Shown: positions 19,960-32,337, counted from the stretch's first letter. The stretch: DNA of 64,000 nt from Pantoea sp. Ap-967 (GCF_011752565.1 NZ_VWXK01000006.1:62001-126000), one strand, 5' to 3'. Translations and numbers: made by a program. Notes: generated from the sequence alone by a model not told the origin.

Positions 19960-21537
19960 TCATTCCCACTCGATAGTGGCCGGCGGCTTGCTCGACACGT
20001 CGTAGGTAACGCGCGAGATGCCTTCGATTTCGTTGATGATACGGCCGCTGACGGTTTCCAGCAGCTCGTACGGCAGGTGCGCCCAGCGCGCGGTCATGAA
20101 GTCCACGGTTTCGACGGCACGCAGGGCCACGACCCAGGCGTAGCGGCGGCCATCGCCTACCACACCCACCGATTTCACCGGCTGGAACACCACGAAGGCC
20201 TGGCTGGTCTTGTGGTACCAGTCGGCCTTGCGCAGTTCTTCGATGAAGATATGGTCGGCGCGGCGCAGGATGTCGGCGTATTCCTTCTTCACTTCACCCA
20301 GGATACGCACGCCCAGGCCCGGGCCTGGGAACGGGTGGCGGTAGACCATGTCGTACGGCAGGCCCAGCTCCAGGCCGATCTTGCGGACTTCGTCCTTGAA
20401 CAGCTCGCGCAGCGGCTCGACCAGCTTGAGGTTCATTTCCTCAGGCAGGCCACCGACGTTGTGGTGCGACTTGATCACGTGGGCCTTGCCGCTCTTGGCA
20501 CCAGCGGACTCGATCACGTCCGGGTAGATGGTGCCCTGGGCGAGGAACTGGATGTTCTCCAGCTTGCTGGCTTCGGCATCGAAGATGTCGATGAAGGTGC
20601 GGCCGATGATCTTGCGCTTCTTCTCCGGGTCCGCTTCGCCTTCCAGGTTGTCGAGGAACTGCTTTTCAGCGTCGGCGCGGATTACCTTGACGCCCATGTT
20701 CTCCTTGAACATGGCCATCACCTGGTCACCCTCGTGCAGGCGCAGCAGGCCGTTGTCGACGAATACGCAGGTCAGCTGGTCGCCAATGGCGCGGTGCAGC
20801 AGCGCAGCAACCACCGAGCTGTCGACGCCGCCGGACAGGCCCAGCAGGACGTTGGCCGAACCGACTTGCTCACGCACCTGGGCGATGGCGTCTTCGACGA
20901 TGTTGGACGGGGTCCACAGGGCTTCGCAGCCGCAGATGTCCTGCACGAAGCGCGACAGGATGCGACCGCCCTGCTTGGTGTGGGTCACTTCCGGGTGGAA
21001 CTGCACGCCGTAGTAGCCGCGGCTGTCGTCGAACATGCCGGCGATCGGGCAGCTGGGAGTGCTGGCCAGCACGTGGAAGTTGCCTGGCATCTGGGTGACC
21101 TTGTCGCCGTGGCTCATCCACACGTCCAGGCCCAGTACGCCGTCATCGTCGACGTGGTCTTCGATGCCGTCGAGCAGGCGGCTCTTGCCAACCACGTCGA
21201 CACGGGCGTAGCCGAACTCACGCAGCTCGGAACCTTCGACCTTGCCGCCCATCTGCTCGGCCATGGTCTGCATGCCGTAGCAAATGCCCAGTACCGGCAC
21301 GTTCAGGTCGAATACGGCCTGTGGGGCACGCGGGCTGTTGGCTTCGTGGACCGACTCGGGGCCGCCGGCGAGGATGATGCCGCGCGGGTTGAATTCGCGG
21401 ATCGCTTCATCGTCCATGTCGAATGGGTGCAGCTCGCAGTACACGCCGATTTCGCGCACGCGGCGGGCGATCAGCTGGGTGTACTGGGAACCGAAATCGA
21501 GGATCAGGATGCGGTGAGCGTGAATGTCGAGGGCCAT
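19960..21537 (-). CDS. guaA: GMP synthase (glutamine-hydrolysing)
   Basis: 525 residues, standard length. The N-terminal class I glutaminase has the nucleophile in [16 protein letters not shown] and HPEVTHT. The ATP pyrophosphatase domain follows with the PP-loop [15 protein letters not shown], and the C-terminal dimerisation domain ends STATIEWE-like (ATIEWE). It converts XMP to GMP in the cytosol. It lies 78 bp behind guaB, with a strong hairpin between them, in the guaBA operon. Confidence 0.98.
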   Translation of the reverse strand: MALDIHAHRILILDFGSQYTQLIARRVREIGVYCELHPFDMDDEAIREFNPRGIILAGGPESVHEANSPRAPQAVFDLNVPVLGICYGMQTMAEQMGGKVEGSELREFGYARVDVVGKSRLLDGIEDHVDDDGVLGLDVWMSHGDKVTQMPGNFHVLASTPSCPIAGMFDDSRGYYGVQFHPEVTHTKQGGRILSRFVQDICGCEALWTPSNIVEDAIAQVREQVGSANVLLGLSGGVDSSVVAALLHRAIGDQLTCVFVDNGLLRLHEGDQVMAMFKENMGVKVIRADAEKQFLDNLEGEADPEKKRKIIGRTFIDIFDAEASKLENIQFLAQGTIYPDVIESAGAKSGKAHVIKSHHNVGGLPEEMNLKLVEPLRELFKDEVRKIGLELGLPYDMVYRHPFPGPGLGVRILGEVKKEYADILRRADHIFIEELRKADWYHKTSQAFVVFQPVKSVGVVGDGRRYAWVVALRAVETVDFMTARWAHLPYELLETVSGRIINEIEGISRVTYDVSSKPPATIEWE

Positions 21538-21570
21538 GACTCAATCTCGTCAGTGGAAATCGGAAACGAC

Positions 21571-21594
21571 GCGGGGCTGTCGTGACAGCCCCGC
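21571..21594 (-). repeat. Strong hairpin between guaB and guaA
   Basis: GCGGGGCTGTC-GT-GACAGCCCCGC, an 11-bp perfect inverted repeat 22 bases past the guaB stop. It is not followed by a T-run on the minus strand (next bases GTCGTTTCC). It is more likely an mRNA processing or stability element, or partial attenuator, than a full terminator. Confidence 0.65.
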
Positions 21595-21615
21595 TTTGTG
21601 TTGTAGCTGGAAGCC

Positions 21616-23729
<2,114 letters not shown>

Positions 23730-23779
23730 GAACGGGGCAAGCCTGAAAACTGCGGTAATGGGGCAATTCTACCGCCTGC

Positions 23780-24535
23780 TCAGGCGCTCAGGTAGCGACC
23801 GATCAGTGCCAGGCCGCTGGCCAGCACCAGCCAGGTAACCAGGCGCACGAAAGCCTCGCGGGAAAGCCTCAGGGTCAGCCGGCGGCCGAGCCAGAGGCCG
23901 ACGAACATCACCGGCAGCAGGCAGGCGGCCAGCAGCAGCAGGCTGGTATCGGCATAGACACCGGCGATCAGGAACAGCGACAGGCGCACGATGGTGCTGC
24001 AACTGATCAAGGCGCTCTGGGTGGCGCGCACCTGCTCTTTCACTTCCAGGCGTGCGCTGAGGTAGATCGCATAGAGGAAGCCACCACTGCCGAACAGTGC
24101 ACCGAACAGCCCGCCCACCGTGCCCATCGGGACCGCCCAGAGGCCGGAAAGCTTTGCCGGCCGAACCTTTACCGCCAAGCCGTAGATGGCGTAGGCCGTG
24201 ACGAACAGGCCCATCAGCAGCAACAGCAGGTCGGACTTCAAATGCAGCAGGAACACCACGCCCAGGGTGCAGCCCACGGCCATGCATGGCAGCAGCCGCA
24301 ACAGCTCGCCGCGCACCACGTCGCGGCGCGACGGCAGCAGGTTGCCGAAGGCGGCAACGAAATCCAGCAGCACCAGCAGCGGGATGATGCGTGACAGGGG
24401 CATGAAATGGATCAGCACCGGGCCGGCCACCAGCGCCGTGCCGAAGCCGGCGATGCCGAAGACGATGTAGGCGGCGGCGATGGCCAGGAGGATGGGGAGC
24501 CATTCGTAGGGTGTGAGGGAGAGTTGGGTGAGCAT
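23780..24535 (-). CDS. TauE/SafE-family membrane permease
   Basis: 251 residues from the ATG at 24535 (MLTQLSLTPYEWLP) with about eight hydrophobic segments. AYIVFGIAGFGTALVAGPVL and the second-half repeat MGTVGGLFGALFGSGGFLYA are the duplicated Gly-rich motifs of the sulfite exporter TauE/SafE family. These proteins move sulfite, sulfonates or other organic anions; the substrate here is unknown. Alternative upstream starts run through a REP-like repeat and are unlikely. Confidence 0.88.
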   Translation of the reverse strand: MLTQLSLTPYEWLPILLAIAAAYIVFGIAGFGTALVAGPVLIHFMPLSRIIPLLVLLDFVAAFGNLLPSRRDVVRGELLRLLPCMAVGCTLGVVFLLHLKSDLLLLLMGLFVTAYAIYGLAVKVRPAKLSGLWAVPMGTVGGLFGALFGSGGFLYAIYLSARLEVKEQVRATQSALISCSTIVRLSLFLIAGVYADTSLLLLAACLLPVMFVGLWLGRRLTLRLSREAFVRLVTWLVLASGLALIGRYLSA

Positions 24536-24621
24536 CGTGCTGGGGTCCTGGTTGTCCTTGGGGTGTTCGTTGGAGGTGTGGCTGGCAGGTGCATGCCTTG
24601 GGATTTGTGGCGCCTTTGAGA

Positions 24622-24840
24622 TCGAGCGCCGCCCGCGCGGCGCTTCGCGAGCTTTGCTCGCTCCTACGTTTGTTTCGGGCCAATGTTTCCTGCGGGATTT
24701 GCGCGCGAACGCCTTGGCGCTTGGCACGTTGCCGCGTCATGCCAACAAGGCGGTCGCGCACGCCTGACACAGGCTATATTGGCCCGAAACAAACGTAGGA
24801 GCGAGCAAAGCTCGCGAAGCGCCGCGCGGGCGGCGCTCGA
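24622..24840. repeat. Perfect 63-bp inverted repeat with 93-bp centre
   Basis: Left arm 24622-24684 and right arm 24778-24840 are exact reverse complements. Each contains a REP-like core (CTCGCTCCTAC) plus 14 bases, GTTTGTTTCGGGCC, extending toward the centre. The centre (24685-24777) is unique and encodes nothing recognisable. It occupies most of the 363-bp gap between the permease and xseA; the right arm ends 58 bp before the xseA start. Confidence 0.92.
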
Positions 24841-24898
24841 CTTCACCGGCGCTACAAAACCCAAGACAGGCACTCGCCCGCCCCCTTATCATGCCCCC

Positions 24899-26278
24899 AT
24901 GATCAAAGACCCTTTCGAACGACTCGGCCTGGACCGCGAGGTCCTCACCGTCAGCCAGCTCAACGGCCGCGCCCGGGTGTTGCTGGAAGATGTGTTCCGC
25001 AGCGTCTGGGTGGAAGGCGAGATATCCAACCTCGCCCGCCCGGCCTCCGGCCACATGTACTTCACCCTCAAGGACAGCGGTGCCCAGGTGCGCTGCGCCT
25101 TGTTCCGCCAGAACGCCACGCGCGTGCGCCAGGCCCTGCGCGATGGCCTGGCCGTGCGGGTGCGCGGCAAGGTGTCGCTGTTCGAGGGGCGTGGCGACTA
25201 CCAGCTGATCCTCGATACCGTGGAGCCTGCCGGCGATGGCGCGCTGCGCCTGGCCTTCGAGGCGCTGAAGGAAAAGCTCGGCAGCGAGGGCCTGTTCAGC
25301 GCCGAACGCAAGAAGCCACTGCCGGCTCACCCCCGGCGCATCGGCATCATCACCTCGCCCACCGGCGCCGTGATTCGCGACATCATCAGCGTGTTCGGCC
25401 GCCGCGCACCGCAGGTCGAGCTGAACCTGATCCCTACCGCAGTGCAGGGCCGCGAGGCTATCGGCCAGATCGTGCGGGCGCTGCAGCAGGCCGACCGGCT
25501 CGGCTTCGATGCGCTGATCCTGGCGCGCGGTGGCGGCTCGCTGGAAGACCTCTGGTGCTTCAACGAAGAAGCCGTGGCGCGCGCCGTGGCCGCCTGCGTC
25601 ACACCAATCGTCAGCGCCGTGGGCCACGAAACCGACGTGTCGATCAGCGATTTCGTCGCCGACGTGCGCGCCCCCACGCCCTCGGCCGCCGCCGAACTGC
25701 TCGCCCCCGACAACAGCGGCCTGCAGCAACGGCTGGACGGCCTGCACCGGCGCCTGCTGCTGCGCATGCAAAACCGCCTGAGCCACGACCGCCTGCGCCT
25801 GGACTCGCTGACCCGGCGCCTGCGCCACCCCGGTGAGCGCCTGCGCCAGCAGGCCCAGCGCCTGGACGACCTGGACATGCGCCTGCGCCGTGCGTTCATG
25901 CTCAACCTCAACCAGCGCCGCGAGCGCCTGGCACGCCTGGACACCCGGCTGGCCGCCCAGCACCCGGGGCGCACCCTGAAGCTGCTCGGCCAGCGCCTGG
26001 ACAGCCTGGCCGAGCGCCTGCCGCGGGCCATGCGCGAAGTGCTCAAGGACCGCCGCCAGCGCTTCCAGGCCCAGTTGCAAACGCTGCAGGTGGTGAGCCC
26101 GCTGGCAACCCTGGCGCGCGGCTACAGCATCCTGCTCGACGAACAGGGCCAGGCCATCCGCAGCGCCGGGCAGACCCGCAACGGCCAGCGCCTGACCGCC
26201 CGCCTGAACGAAGGCGAGCTGCAGGTGCGCGTGGAAGACAATCACCTGACTCCGGTCACCCTCTCGCTACTGGACTGA
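24899..26278 (+). CDS. xseA: Exodeoxyribonuclease VII large subunit
   Basis: 459 residues from the ATG at 24899 (MIKDPFERLG). An N-terminal OB-fold (about 18-110, VEGEISNLARPASGHMYFTLKD) binds ssDNA. The catalytic domain has TSPTGAVIRDI, ARGGGSLEDLWCFNEE and AVGHETDVSISDFVADVRAPTPSAAAE. A long coiled coil with Arg/Leu repeats follows (about 275-400), where XseB binds. The nuclease degrades ssDNA in repair. The small subunit xseB is not in the window. Confidence 0.97.
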   Translation: MIKDPFERLGLDREVLTVSQLNGRARVLLEDVFRSVWVEGEISNLARPASGHMYFTLKDSGAQVRCALFRQNATRVRQALRDGLAVRVRGKVSLFEGRGDYQLILDTVEPAGDGALRLAFEALKEKLGSEGLFSAERKKPLPAHPRRIGIITSPTGAVIRDIISVFGRRAPQVELNLIPTAVQGREAIGQIVRALQQADRLGFDALILARGGGSLEDLWCFNEEAVARAVAACVTPIVSAVGHETDVSISDFVADVRAPTPSAAAELLAPDNSGLQQRLDGLHRRLLLRMQNRLSHDRLRLDSLTRRLRHPGERLRQQAQRLDDLDMRLRRAFMLNLNQRRERLARLDTRLAAQHPGRTLKLLGQRLDSLAERLPRAMREVLKDRRQRFQAQLQTLQVVSPLATLARGYSILLDEQGQAIRSAGQTRNGQRLTARLNEGELQVRVEDNHLTPVTLSLLD

Positions 26279-26281
26279 CAC

Positions 26282-27109
26282 ATGCCCCGCCTCCTCGCGC
26301 CCCTGCTTGCCCTTTCCCTCCTGCTGCTGGCCGCAGGCGCCCAGGCCAGCTACATCACCCGCACCCTGAACAAGCCGGTGCCCGGTGGCGTGGCCGTTGT
26401 CGACCTGGGCCCGGCGGCCACGGCGCCGAGTGCGCGCTTCGAGGGCAAGCCGGTGCTGGTGGTGCGCGAGCAGGACAACTGGCTGGCCATCGTCGGCATC
26501 CCGCTGACCCAGAAGCCCGGCGCGGCAGTACTGACCCAGGGCGGGCGGAGCCTGGCTTTTACCGTGGGCAGCAAAAAATACCCCGAGCAGCACATCACCC
26601 TGAAGAACACCCGCCAGGTCAACCCGAACCCGGCCGACCTCAAGCGCATCGACCGTGAACTGGCCGAGCAGATCAAGGCCTACCGCAGCTTCAGCCCCGG
26701 CCTGCCCAGCAACCTGGTGCTGGACAAACCGGTCAACGGGCCACTGTCGAGCAAGTTCGGCGTGCGCCGCTTCTTCAACGGCGAGGAGCGCAACCCCCAT
26801 GCTGGCCTGGATTTCGCAGTACCGGCCGGCACCCCGATCAAAACCCCGGCCAACGGCCAGGTGATTCTGGTGGGCGACTACTTCTTCAATGGCCGCACGG
26901 TGTTCGTCGACCATGGGCAGGGCTTCATCAGCATGTTCTGCCACATGTCCAAGATCGACGTGCAGGTGGGCCAGCAGCTGCGCCGCGGCGATGTGGTGGG
27001 GCGCGTGGGCTCCACTGGCCGCGCCACCGGGCCGCACATGCACTGGAACGTCAGCCTGAACGATGCGCGGGTGGACCCGGCGATCTTCATTGGCGCGTTC
27101 CAACCCTGA
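26282..27109 (+). CDS. Secreted M23-family (LytM) peptidase
   Basis: 275 residues. Sec signal peptide (1-22, ending AGAQA). The C-terminal M23 domain has the zinc motif HAGLDFAVPAGTPIKTPANG (H-x3-D), VDHGQGFISMFCHMSKI and GPHMHWNVSLN (HxH), so catalytic residues look intact. It probably cleaves peptidoglycan peptides. The start lies three bases past the xseA stop, so it is probably co-transcribed with xseA. Confidence 0.92.
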   Translation: MPRLLAPLLALSLLLLAAGAQASYITRTLNKPVPGGVAVVDLGPAATAPSARFEGKPVLVVREQDNWLAIVGIPLTQKPGAAVLTQGGRSLAFTVGSKKYPEQHITLKNTRQVNPNPADLKRIDRELAEQIKAYRSFSPGLPSNLVLDKPVNGPLSSKFGVRRFFNGEERNPHAGLDFAVPAGTPIKTPANGQVILVGDYFFNGRTVFVDHGQGFISMFCHMSKIDVQVGQQLRRGDVVGRVGSTGRATGPHMHWNVSLNDARVDPAIFIGAFQP

Positions 27110-27339
27110 CATCGGCGGCGCCTGCTTCGCGGCTGTAGGAGCGGGCTTGCCCCGCGAAGAGGCCGGCACCCTCGACATCACTTCCCCTGTGTTGCGCCAT
27201 CGAAAAATACTGCGCAACATTCAAGAACCCTTAAACAGATATCAGCCATAAAATCTCGCCATTTCGCTTTTTTTAAGCATTCCTATCAATTTTTTCCAAG
27301 CGCTTGCCATCCCCCACCCCACTGGTTAGGGTTGAAGGC
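27110..27339. other. Intergenic region before leuA leader, with a half REP element
   Basis: 27134-27165 carries one arm of a P. putida-type REP (TGTAGGAGCGGGCTTGCCCC). The rest (27180-27320) is AT-richer than its surroundings, with TAAAAT at 27248-27253 as a possible -10. Nothing coding is seen. The region probably holds the leuA promoter. Confidence 0.55.
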
Positions 27340-27417
27340 ATGAAAACCTTCAGCACCCTCATCCTGCTCCGACAACATCGCAGCCTCTGCCTGGTCAGCG
27401 CCCGACTACCAGGCTGA
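27340..27417 (+). CDS. Putative leucine-rich leader peptide upstream of leuA
   Basis: ATG with GGTTGAAGGC just upstream, then 25 residues beginning [13 protein letters not shown]. Six are leucine (Leu 7, 9, 10, 16, 18, 23), the last using the codon CTA, rare in this genome. A 7-bp stem GCCTGGT/ACCAGGC (27389-27395 with 27408-27414) overlaps its end. It lies 76 bp before leuA in the same direction. It may control leuA by ribosome stalling, but no downstream T-run terminator is visible, so classical attenuation is unproven. Confidence 0.55.
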   Translation: MKTFSTLILLRQHRSLCLVSARLPG

Positions 27418-27493
27418 TTCGCGTCGCCTCGCCTCTTCATCTCGTTATCGCTCGGCAGGCCCGATCTCGGCCGCACACAAAAGGATTGCTTTC

Positions 27494-29167
27494 ATGTCCA
27501 TGCTCAAAGACCCTTCGAAGAAGTACCGCGCCTTCCCGACCATCGATCTGCCTGACCGTACCTGGCCGTCGAAGACCATCACCCAAGCGCCGATCTGGTG
27601 CAGCTCCGACCTGCGTGATGGCAACCAGTCGCTGATCGAGCCGATGGACTCGGAGAAGAAGCTGCGCTTCTGGAAGACCCTGGTGCAGGTTGGCGTGAAA
27701 GAAATCGAAGCCTCGTTCCCATCGGCCTCGCAGACCGATTTCGACTTCGTGCGCACGCTGATCGAAGACGGCCACATCCCGGACGACACCACCATCCAGG
27801 TGCTCACCCAGGCCCGTGAAGACCTGATCGCCCGCACCTTCGAATCCCTGCGCGGCGCCAAGAAGGCCATTGTCCACCTGTACAACGCCACCAGCCCGTC
27901 GTTCCGCCGCATCGTCTTCAACCAGGACAAGCAGGGCGTGAAGGACATCGCGGTGAACGCGGCCAAGCTGTTCGTCAAGTACGCCGCCCAGCAGCCGGAA
28001 ACCCAGTGGACCTTCCAGTACTCGCCGGAAACCTTCAGCGCCACCGAGCTTGAGTTCGCCAAGGAAGTCTGCGATGCGGTGATCGAGGTGTGGAACCCGA
28101 CGCCTGAGCACAAGGTCATCCTCAACCTGCCGGCCACCGTGGAAGTGTCCACGCCGAACATCTACGCCGATCAGATCGAGTGGTTCTGCCGTAACGTCAG
28201 CCGCCGCGACAGCGTGATCATCAGCCTGCACTGCCACAACGACCGTGGCACCGGCATCGCCGCCACCGAGCTGGGCCTGATGGCCGGCGCCGACCGCGCC
28301 GAAGGCTGCCTGTTCGGCAACGGCGAGCGCACCGGCAACGTCGACCTGGTGACCCTGGCGCTGAACCTCTACACCCAGGGCATCGACCCGCTGCTGGACT
28401 TCTCCGACATCGATGGCGTGCGCAAGGTGGTTGAAGAGTGCAACCAGCTGCCGGTGCACCCACGTCACCCCTACGTCGGCGACCTGGTTCACACCGCGTT
28501 CTCCGGCTCGCACCAGGACGCCATCCGCAAGGGCTTTGCCAAGCAGCAGGAAGGCGAGCTGTGGGAAGTGCCGTACCTGCCGATCGACCCGGCCGACATC
28601 GGCCGCAGCTACGAGGCGGTGATCCGCGTCAACAGCCAGTCGGGCAAAGGTGGCATCACCTACCTGCTCGAACAGGAATATGGCATCAGCCTGCCACGCC
28701 GCATGCAGATCGAGTTCAGCCAGGTGGTGCAGGGTGAAACCGACCGCCTGGGCCTGGAAATGACCGCCCAGCAGATCTACACCCTGCTGCACAAGGAATA
28801 CCTCCAGGCCAATGCCCCGTACGCGCTGGTCAGCCACCGCCTGCAGGAAGAAAACGGCCACAGCGCCGTGGAAGTGGAAGTGGCCGGCGAAGGCGAAACC
28901 ACCCTGCACTGGCGCGGCAAGGGCAACGGCGCCCTGGAAGCCCTGGTCGCCGGCCTGCCGGTTGCCGTGGAGATCATGGACTACAACGAGCACGCCATCG
29001 GCGCCGGCACCAATGCCAAGGCAGCGGCCTACATCGAACTGCGCGTGGCCGGCGGCCGCCCGGTACACGGTGTGGGTATCGATGAAAACATCACCACTGC
29101 CAGCTTCAAGGCACTGTTCAGCGCGCTGAACCGCTCGCTGAGCCAGGAACAGGCCAAAGCAGCCTGA
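27494..29167 (+). CDS. leuA: 2-isopropylmalate synthase
   Basis: 557 residues, the longer class of LeuA. It makes 2-isopropylmalate from 2-oxoisovalerate and acetyl-CoA, the first leucine-specific step. HMG-like TIM barrel with [16 protein letters not shown], metal-binding [15 protein letters not shown] and [13 protein letters not shown]. The C-terminal regulatory LeuA_dimer domain ([20 protein letters not shown]) mediates leucine feedback. AAGGA precedes the ATG. The N-terminus [15 protein letters not shown] is typical of this class. Confidence 0.98.
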   Translation: MSMLKDPSKKYRAFPTIDLPDRTWPSKTITQAPIWCSSDLRDGNQSLIEPMDSEKKLRFWKTLVQVGVKEIEASFPSASQTDFDFVRTLIEDGHIPDDTTIQVLTQAREDLIARTFESLRGAKKAIVHLYNATSPSFRRIVFNQDKQGVKDIAVNAAKLFVKYAAQQPETQWTFQYSPETFSATELEFAKEVCDAVIEVWNPTPEHKVILNLPATVEVSTPNIYADQIEWFCRNVSRRDSVIISLHCHNDRGTGIAATELGLMAGADRAEGCLFGNGERTGNVDLVTLALNLYTQGIDPLLDFSDIDGVRKVVEECNQLPVHPRHPYVGDLVHTAFSGSHQDAIRKGFAKQQEGELWEVPYLPIDPADIGRSYEAVIRVNSQSGKGGITYLLEQEYGISLPRRMQIEFSQVVQGETDRLGLEMTAQQIYTLLHKEYLQANAPYALVSHRLQEENGHSAVEVEVAGEGETTLHWRGKGNGALEALVAGLPVAVEIMDYNEHAIGAGTNAKAAAYIELRVAGGRPVHGVGIDENITTASFKALFSALNRSLSQEQAKAA

Positions 29168-29170
29168 TGC

Positions 29171-29333
29171 GATGGGCGCCGCTGGCGCGGCGCATCGCGA
29201 GCTGCGCTCGCTCCTACCAGGCCAATGCAAATCTGAACTGCGCCCCAGGTGATGGACGGGTGTCCAACATCTGGGGCGCAGTTCAATCTCCGGTAGGAGC
29301 GAGCAAAGCTCGCGATGCGCCGCGCCAGCGGCG
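29171..29333. repeat. Nested palindrome: REP arms enclosing a second perfect inverted repeat
   Basis: Outer arms (about 29173-29217 and 29293-29333) are inverted REP copies around GGTAGGAGCGAGC. Inside, GAACTGCGCCCCAG (29235-29248) and CTGGGGCGCAGTTC (29271-29284) form a second perfect 14-bp stem. The element lies between convergent leuA and eda, next to the eda terminator. Confidence 0.85.
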
Positions 29334-29347
29334 CCTTTTCACACCCC

Positions 29348-29376
29348 AAAAAAAAGGGGCGCCGACCAAGCGCCCC
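29348..29376 (-). terminator. Rho-independent terminator of the zwf-pgl-eda operon
   Basis: On the minus strand, GGGGCGC-TTGGTCG-GCGCCCC is followed by eight T residues, starting 26 bases after the eda stop. This is a textbook intrinsic terminator. Confidence 0.93.
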
Positions 29377-29402
29377 ATAAGCCGTAAAGCACACAACAAA
29401 TG

Positions 29403-30083
29403 TCAGTTGGCGTCGAGCAATGCCATGGCCTCGGCGCTGCACGCCTCGATCCGCGCCCAGTCACCGTTCTTGATCCAGCTGCTGTCGAGCATCCAGGTGC
29501 CACCCACGCACATCACGTTAGGCAGCGCCATGTAGTTGCGCACGTTGGCTGGGTTCACGCCACCGGTCGGGCAGAAACGGATATCCCCGAACGGGCCGGC
29601 GAACGCCTTGATCGCCGCCACGCCACCACTGATCTCCGCAGGAAACAGCTTGAAGCGGCGGTATCCCAGGGCATAACCCATCATGATTTCCGACGGTGTG
29701 CTGATCCCAGGCAACAGCGGGATTTCGCTGTCCACGCCGGCTTCGAGAATGGCCTGGGTGATGCCCGGCGTCACCACGAACTGCGCGCCAGCGGCTTCGA
29801 CCGCCGCGAACATGCTGCGGTCGAGCACGGTGCCGGCACCCACGCACAATTCCGGGCGCTGCTCGCGCAGCACCTGAATGGCCTTCAGCCCATGTTGCGA
29901 GCGCAGGGTCACTTCCAGCGTGCGAATGCCGCCGGCCGCCAGGGCATCAGCCAAGGGCAGGATGTCTTGCTCACGGGCGATGGTGATTACCGGCAGAATG
30001 CGCGCCTTGTCGCAGATGGCATCGATCCGGGCGGCTTTCTCGGCCATCGAGAGCTTTGGCTGTGGGCGTTCAAGGGTGGTCAT
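29403..30083 (-). CDS. eda: KHG/KDPG aldolase
   Basis: 226 residues from the ATG at 30083 (MTTLERPQPKLS), with AAGGA upstream. It cleaves 2-keto-3-deoxy-6-phosphogluconate to pyruvate and glyceraldehyde-3-phosphate, the last Entner-Doudoroff step. Class I aldolase features: TLEVTLRS, VGAGTVLD, FVVTPG and the Schiff-base Lys in FKLFPAEISGG. Third gene of zwf-pgl-eda, 17 bp behind pgl. Confidence 0.97.
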   Translation of the reverse strand: MTTLERPQPKLSMAEKAARIDAICDKARILPVITIAREQDILPLADALAAGGIRTLEVTLRSQHGLKAIQVLREQRPELCVGAGTVLDRSMFAAVEAAGAQFVVTPGITQAILEAGVDSEIPLLPGISTPSEIMMGYALGYRRFKLFPAEISGGVAAIKAFAGPFGDIRFCPTGGVNPANVRNYMALPNVMCVGGTWMLDSSWIKNGDWARIEACSAEAMALLDAN

Positions 30084-30100
30084 GACAGTGGATCCTTGGC

Positions 30101-30814
30101 TCATGGGCACCAGTAGATGTCCAGGGGGTCGTGAAGAAAGGCGCGAATCGGCATTTCCGAAAGGTCGTTGCCCGCCAGCGCGGCGCGCAGGGTAGCGAGT
30201 TTGCCCGGGCCTTGCACGGCCAAGGCGATGGAGGCGGCACTGGCCAGCAGCGCACGGGTCAGCGACAGGCGCTGGTGCGGCACCGTCGGGGCCAGCATCG
30301 CCAGGCAGCGGCGCGGGTTGCCCAGGGCCAGCCCTTCGTCCAGGTTCGGGCTGTTGGGGAACAGCGAGGCGGTATGGCCATCGTCACCCATGCCCAGCAC
30401 CAGCACATCGATCGGCGGCAGGTCGGCCAGCACCTGGTCGGCCTGGGCGGCGGCGGCCTCCAGGTTTTCCGCCTGCTGGTACAGGCCAATGAAGCGGGCC
30501 TTGGCCGCCGGCCCCTTGAACAGGTGGCGGGCCAGCAAGCCGGCGTTGCTGTCGGCATGCTCCACCGGCACCCAGCGCTCATCGGCCAGGCTGACGGTGA
30601 CCTTTGGCCAGTCCAGCGCCTCGCCTGCCAGCTTCTCCAGAAACGGCACCGGGCTGCGCCCGCCGGACAACACCACGCAGGCCCGGCCCTTGGCGGCGAT
30701 GGCCGCACGCAGGCGCGCGGCCACATCAGCGGCCAGGGTTGCAGCCAGTGCCTTGCCGTCAGCCAGCGAATGCGCCTTCACGGCGGCTGGCAGTTGCAGT
30801 TCAGATATCGCCAT
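30101..30814 (-). CDS. pgl: 6-phosphogluconolactonase
   Basis: 237 residues from the ATG at 30814 (MAISELQLP), whose start lies inside the zwf end (14-bp overlap). It hydrolyses 6-phosphogluconolactone to 6-phosphogluconate. DevB-type motifs: [22 protein letters not shown] and [17 protein letters not shown]. Middle gene of the operon. Confidence 0.97.
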   Translation of the reverse strand: MAISELQLPAAVKAHSLADGKALAATLAADVAARLRAAIAAKGRACVVLSGGRSPVPFLEKLAGEALDWPKVTVSLADERWVPVEHADSNAGLLARHLFKGPAAKARFIGLYQQAENLEAAAAQADQVLADLPPIDVLVLGMGDDGHTASLFPNSPNLDEGLALGNPRRCLAMLAPTVPHQRLSLTRALLASAASIALAVQGPGKLATLRAALAGNDLSEMPIRAFLHDPLDIYWCP

Positions 30815-32270
30815 ACCAGGCCCTCCCATCACGTGTGATCAATGCTATCGAGCTCATCGGCCCCCAGGAACCGGCGGCATAAGGCTTGGGCGCATCGCCC
30901 GCATTACGCCAGCCGGCGATCAGTTGGTCGCACCACTTCCAGGCGTACTCGATTTCGTCCTTGCGCACGAACAGGTTCTGGTTGCCCCGCATCACTTCGA
31001 GCAACAGCCGCTCGTAGGCATCCGGAATCCTTGCGCTGCGCCAGGTGTCGGAAAAATTCAGTTGCAGCGGGCCGCTGCGCAGTTGCATGCCCTTGTCCAG
31101 GCCCTGCTCCTTGGTCATCACCCGCAACGAGATACCTTCATCCGGCTGCAGGCGAATGATCAGCTTGTTGCCGATCTGCAAGCGCTGTTCCGGGGCGAAG
31201 ATGTAGTGCGGTGTTTCCTTGAAGTGGATAACGATCTGCGACAGCTTCTGCGGCATGCGCTTGCCAGTGCGCAGGTAGAACGGCACGCCCGACCAGCGCC
31301 AGTTGCGAATGTCGGCGCGCAGGGCAACGAAGGTTTCAGTGTCGCTCTGGGCGTTGGCGTTGTCTTCTTCCAGGTAGCCCGGCACCGGCTTGCCGTCGCT
31401 GTAGCCGGCAATGTACTGGCCACGCACCACATGGGTGCTCAGGCCCTCGCCGGTGATCGGTGCCAGGGCCTTGAGCACCTTCACCTTCTCGTCGCGGATG
31501 CTGTCGGCGGAGAGCTCACTGGGCGGGTCCATGGCGATCAGGCACAGCAGCTGCAGCAGGTGGTTCTGGATCATGTCACGCAGCTGCCCGGCCTTGTCGA
31601 AGTAGCCCCAGCGGCCTTCGATACCGACCTTCTCGGCCACGGTGATTTCCACGTGGGAGATGGAGTTCTGGTTCCACTGGGTTTCGAACAGGCTGTTGGC
31701 AAAGCGCAGGGCAATCAGGTTCTGTACCGTTTCCTTGCCCAGGTAGTGGTCGATGCGGTACACCCGGTTTTCCGGGAAGAACCGCGCCACGGCATCGTTG
31801 ACCCGGCGTGACGACTCCAGGTCGTGGCCGATGGGCTTTTCCAGCACCACCCGGGTGCGTGGGGCCAGGCCGGCCTTGTCGAGGTTTTCGCAGATCGCGC
31901 CGTACACCGCTGCGGCGGTGGCGAAATAGGCGATCAACGGCTCCTCGCCCGGCAGTTGCTCGGCCAGCGCCAGGTAACCCTCGGGCTGCAGGAAATCCAG
32001 GTGCTGATAGCCCAACCGAGCCAGGAACCGGCCCAGTGCCGCCGGCTCGATATCGGCGTCCGGCACGTGCCGGCGCAGGTGGGCCTCAATGGTGTTCAGG
32101 TGATCCTGGGCGCTGCCGGGCTCGCGGGCCAGCGCCAGCAGGCGCGTGTCCGGGTGCAGGAGGTTGGCACGGTCGAGCTGGTAGAGCGCAGGAAACAGCT
32201 TGCGCAAGGCCAGGTCGCCAAGGGCGCCAAACAGGGCAAAGGTGCAAGGTTCGACACTGATTGCAGCCAT
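30801..32270 (-). CDS. zwf: Glucose-6-phosphate 1-dehydrogenase
   Basis: 489 residues. The N-terminal Rossmann motif is [17 protein letters not shown]. The substrate-binding and catalytic block [19 protein letters not shown] contains the conserved His and Lys. [14 protein letters not shown] is typical. It oxidises G6P to 6-phosphogluconolactone with NAD(P)+. First gene of zwf-pgl-eda, divergent from hexR; a HexR-type operator lies 68 bp before the ATG. Confidence 0.98.
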   Translation of the reverse strand: MAAISVEPCTFALFGALGDLALRKLFPALYQLDRANLLHPDTRLLALAREPGSAQDHLNTIEAHLRRHVPDADIEPAALGRFLARLGYQHLDFLQPEGYLALAEQLPGEEPLIAYFATAAAVYGAICENLDKAGLAPRTRVVLEKPIGHDLESSRRVNDAVARFFPENRVYRIDHYLGKETVQNLIALRFANSLFETQWNQNSISHVEITVAEKVGIEGRWGYFDKAGQLRDMIQNHLLQLLCLIAMDPPSELSADSIRDEKVKVLKALAPITGEGLSTHVVRGQYIAGYSDGKPVPGYLEEDNANAQSDTETFVALRADIRNWRWSGVPFYLRTGKRMPQKLSQIVIHFKETPHYIFAPEQRLQIGNKLIIRLQPDEGISLRVMTKEQGLDKGMQLRSGPLQLNFSDTWRSARIPDAYERLLLEVMRGNQNLFVRKDEIEYAWKWCDQLIAGWRNAGDAPKPYAAGSWGPMSSIALITRDGRAWYGDI

Positions 32271-32337
32271 GATGTTGGTTCTTTCCTAAAGTTGGCCTAG
32301 GAATACCGCTTTCACACACGGTTTTCAAGGGATAATG

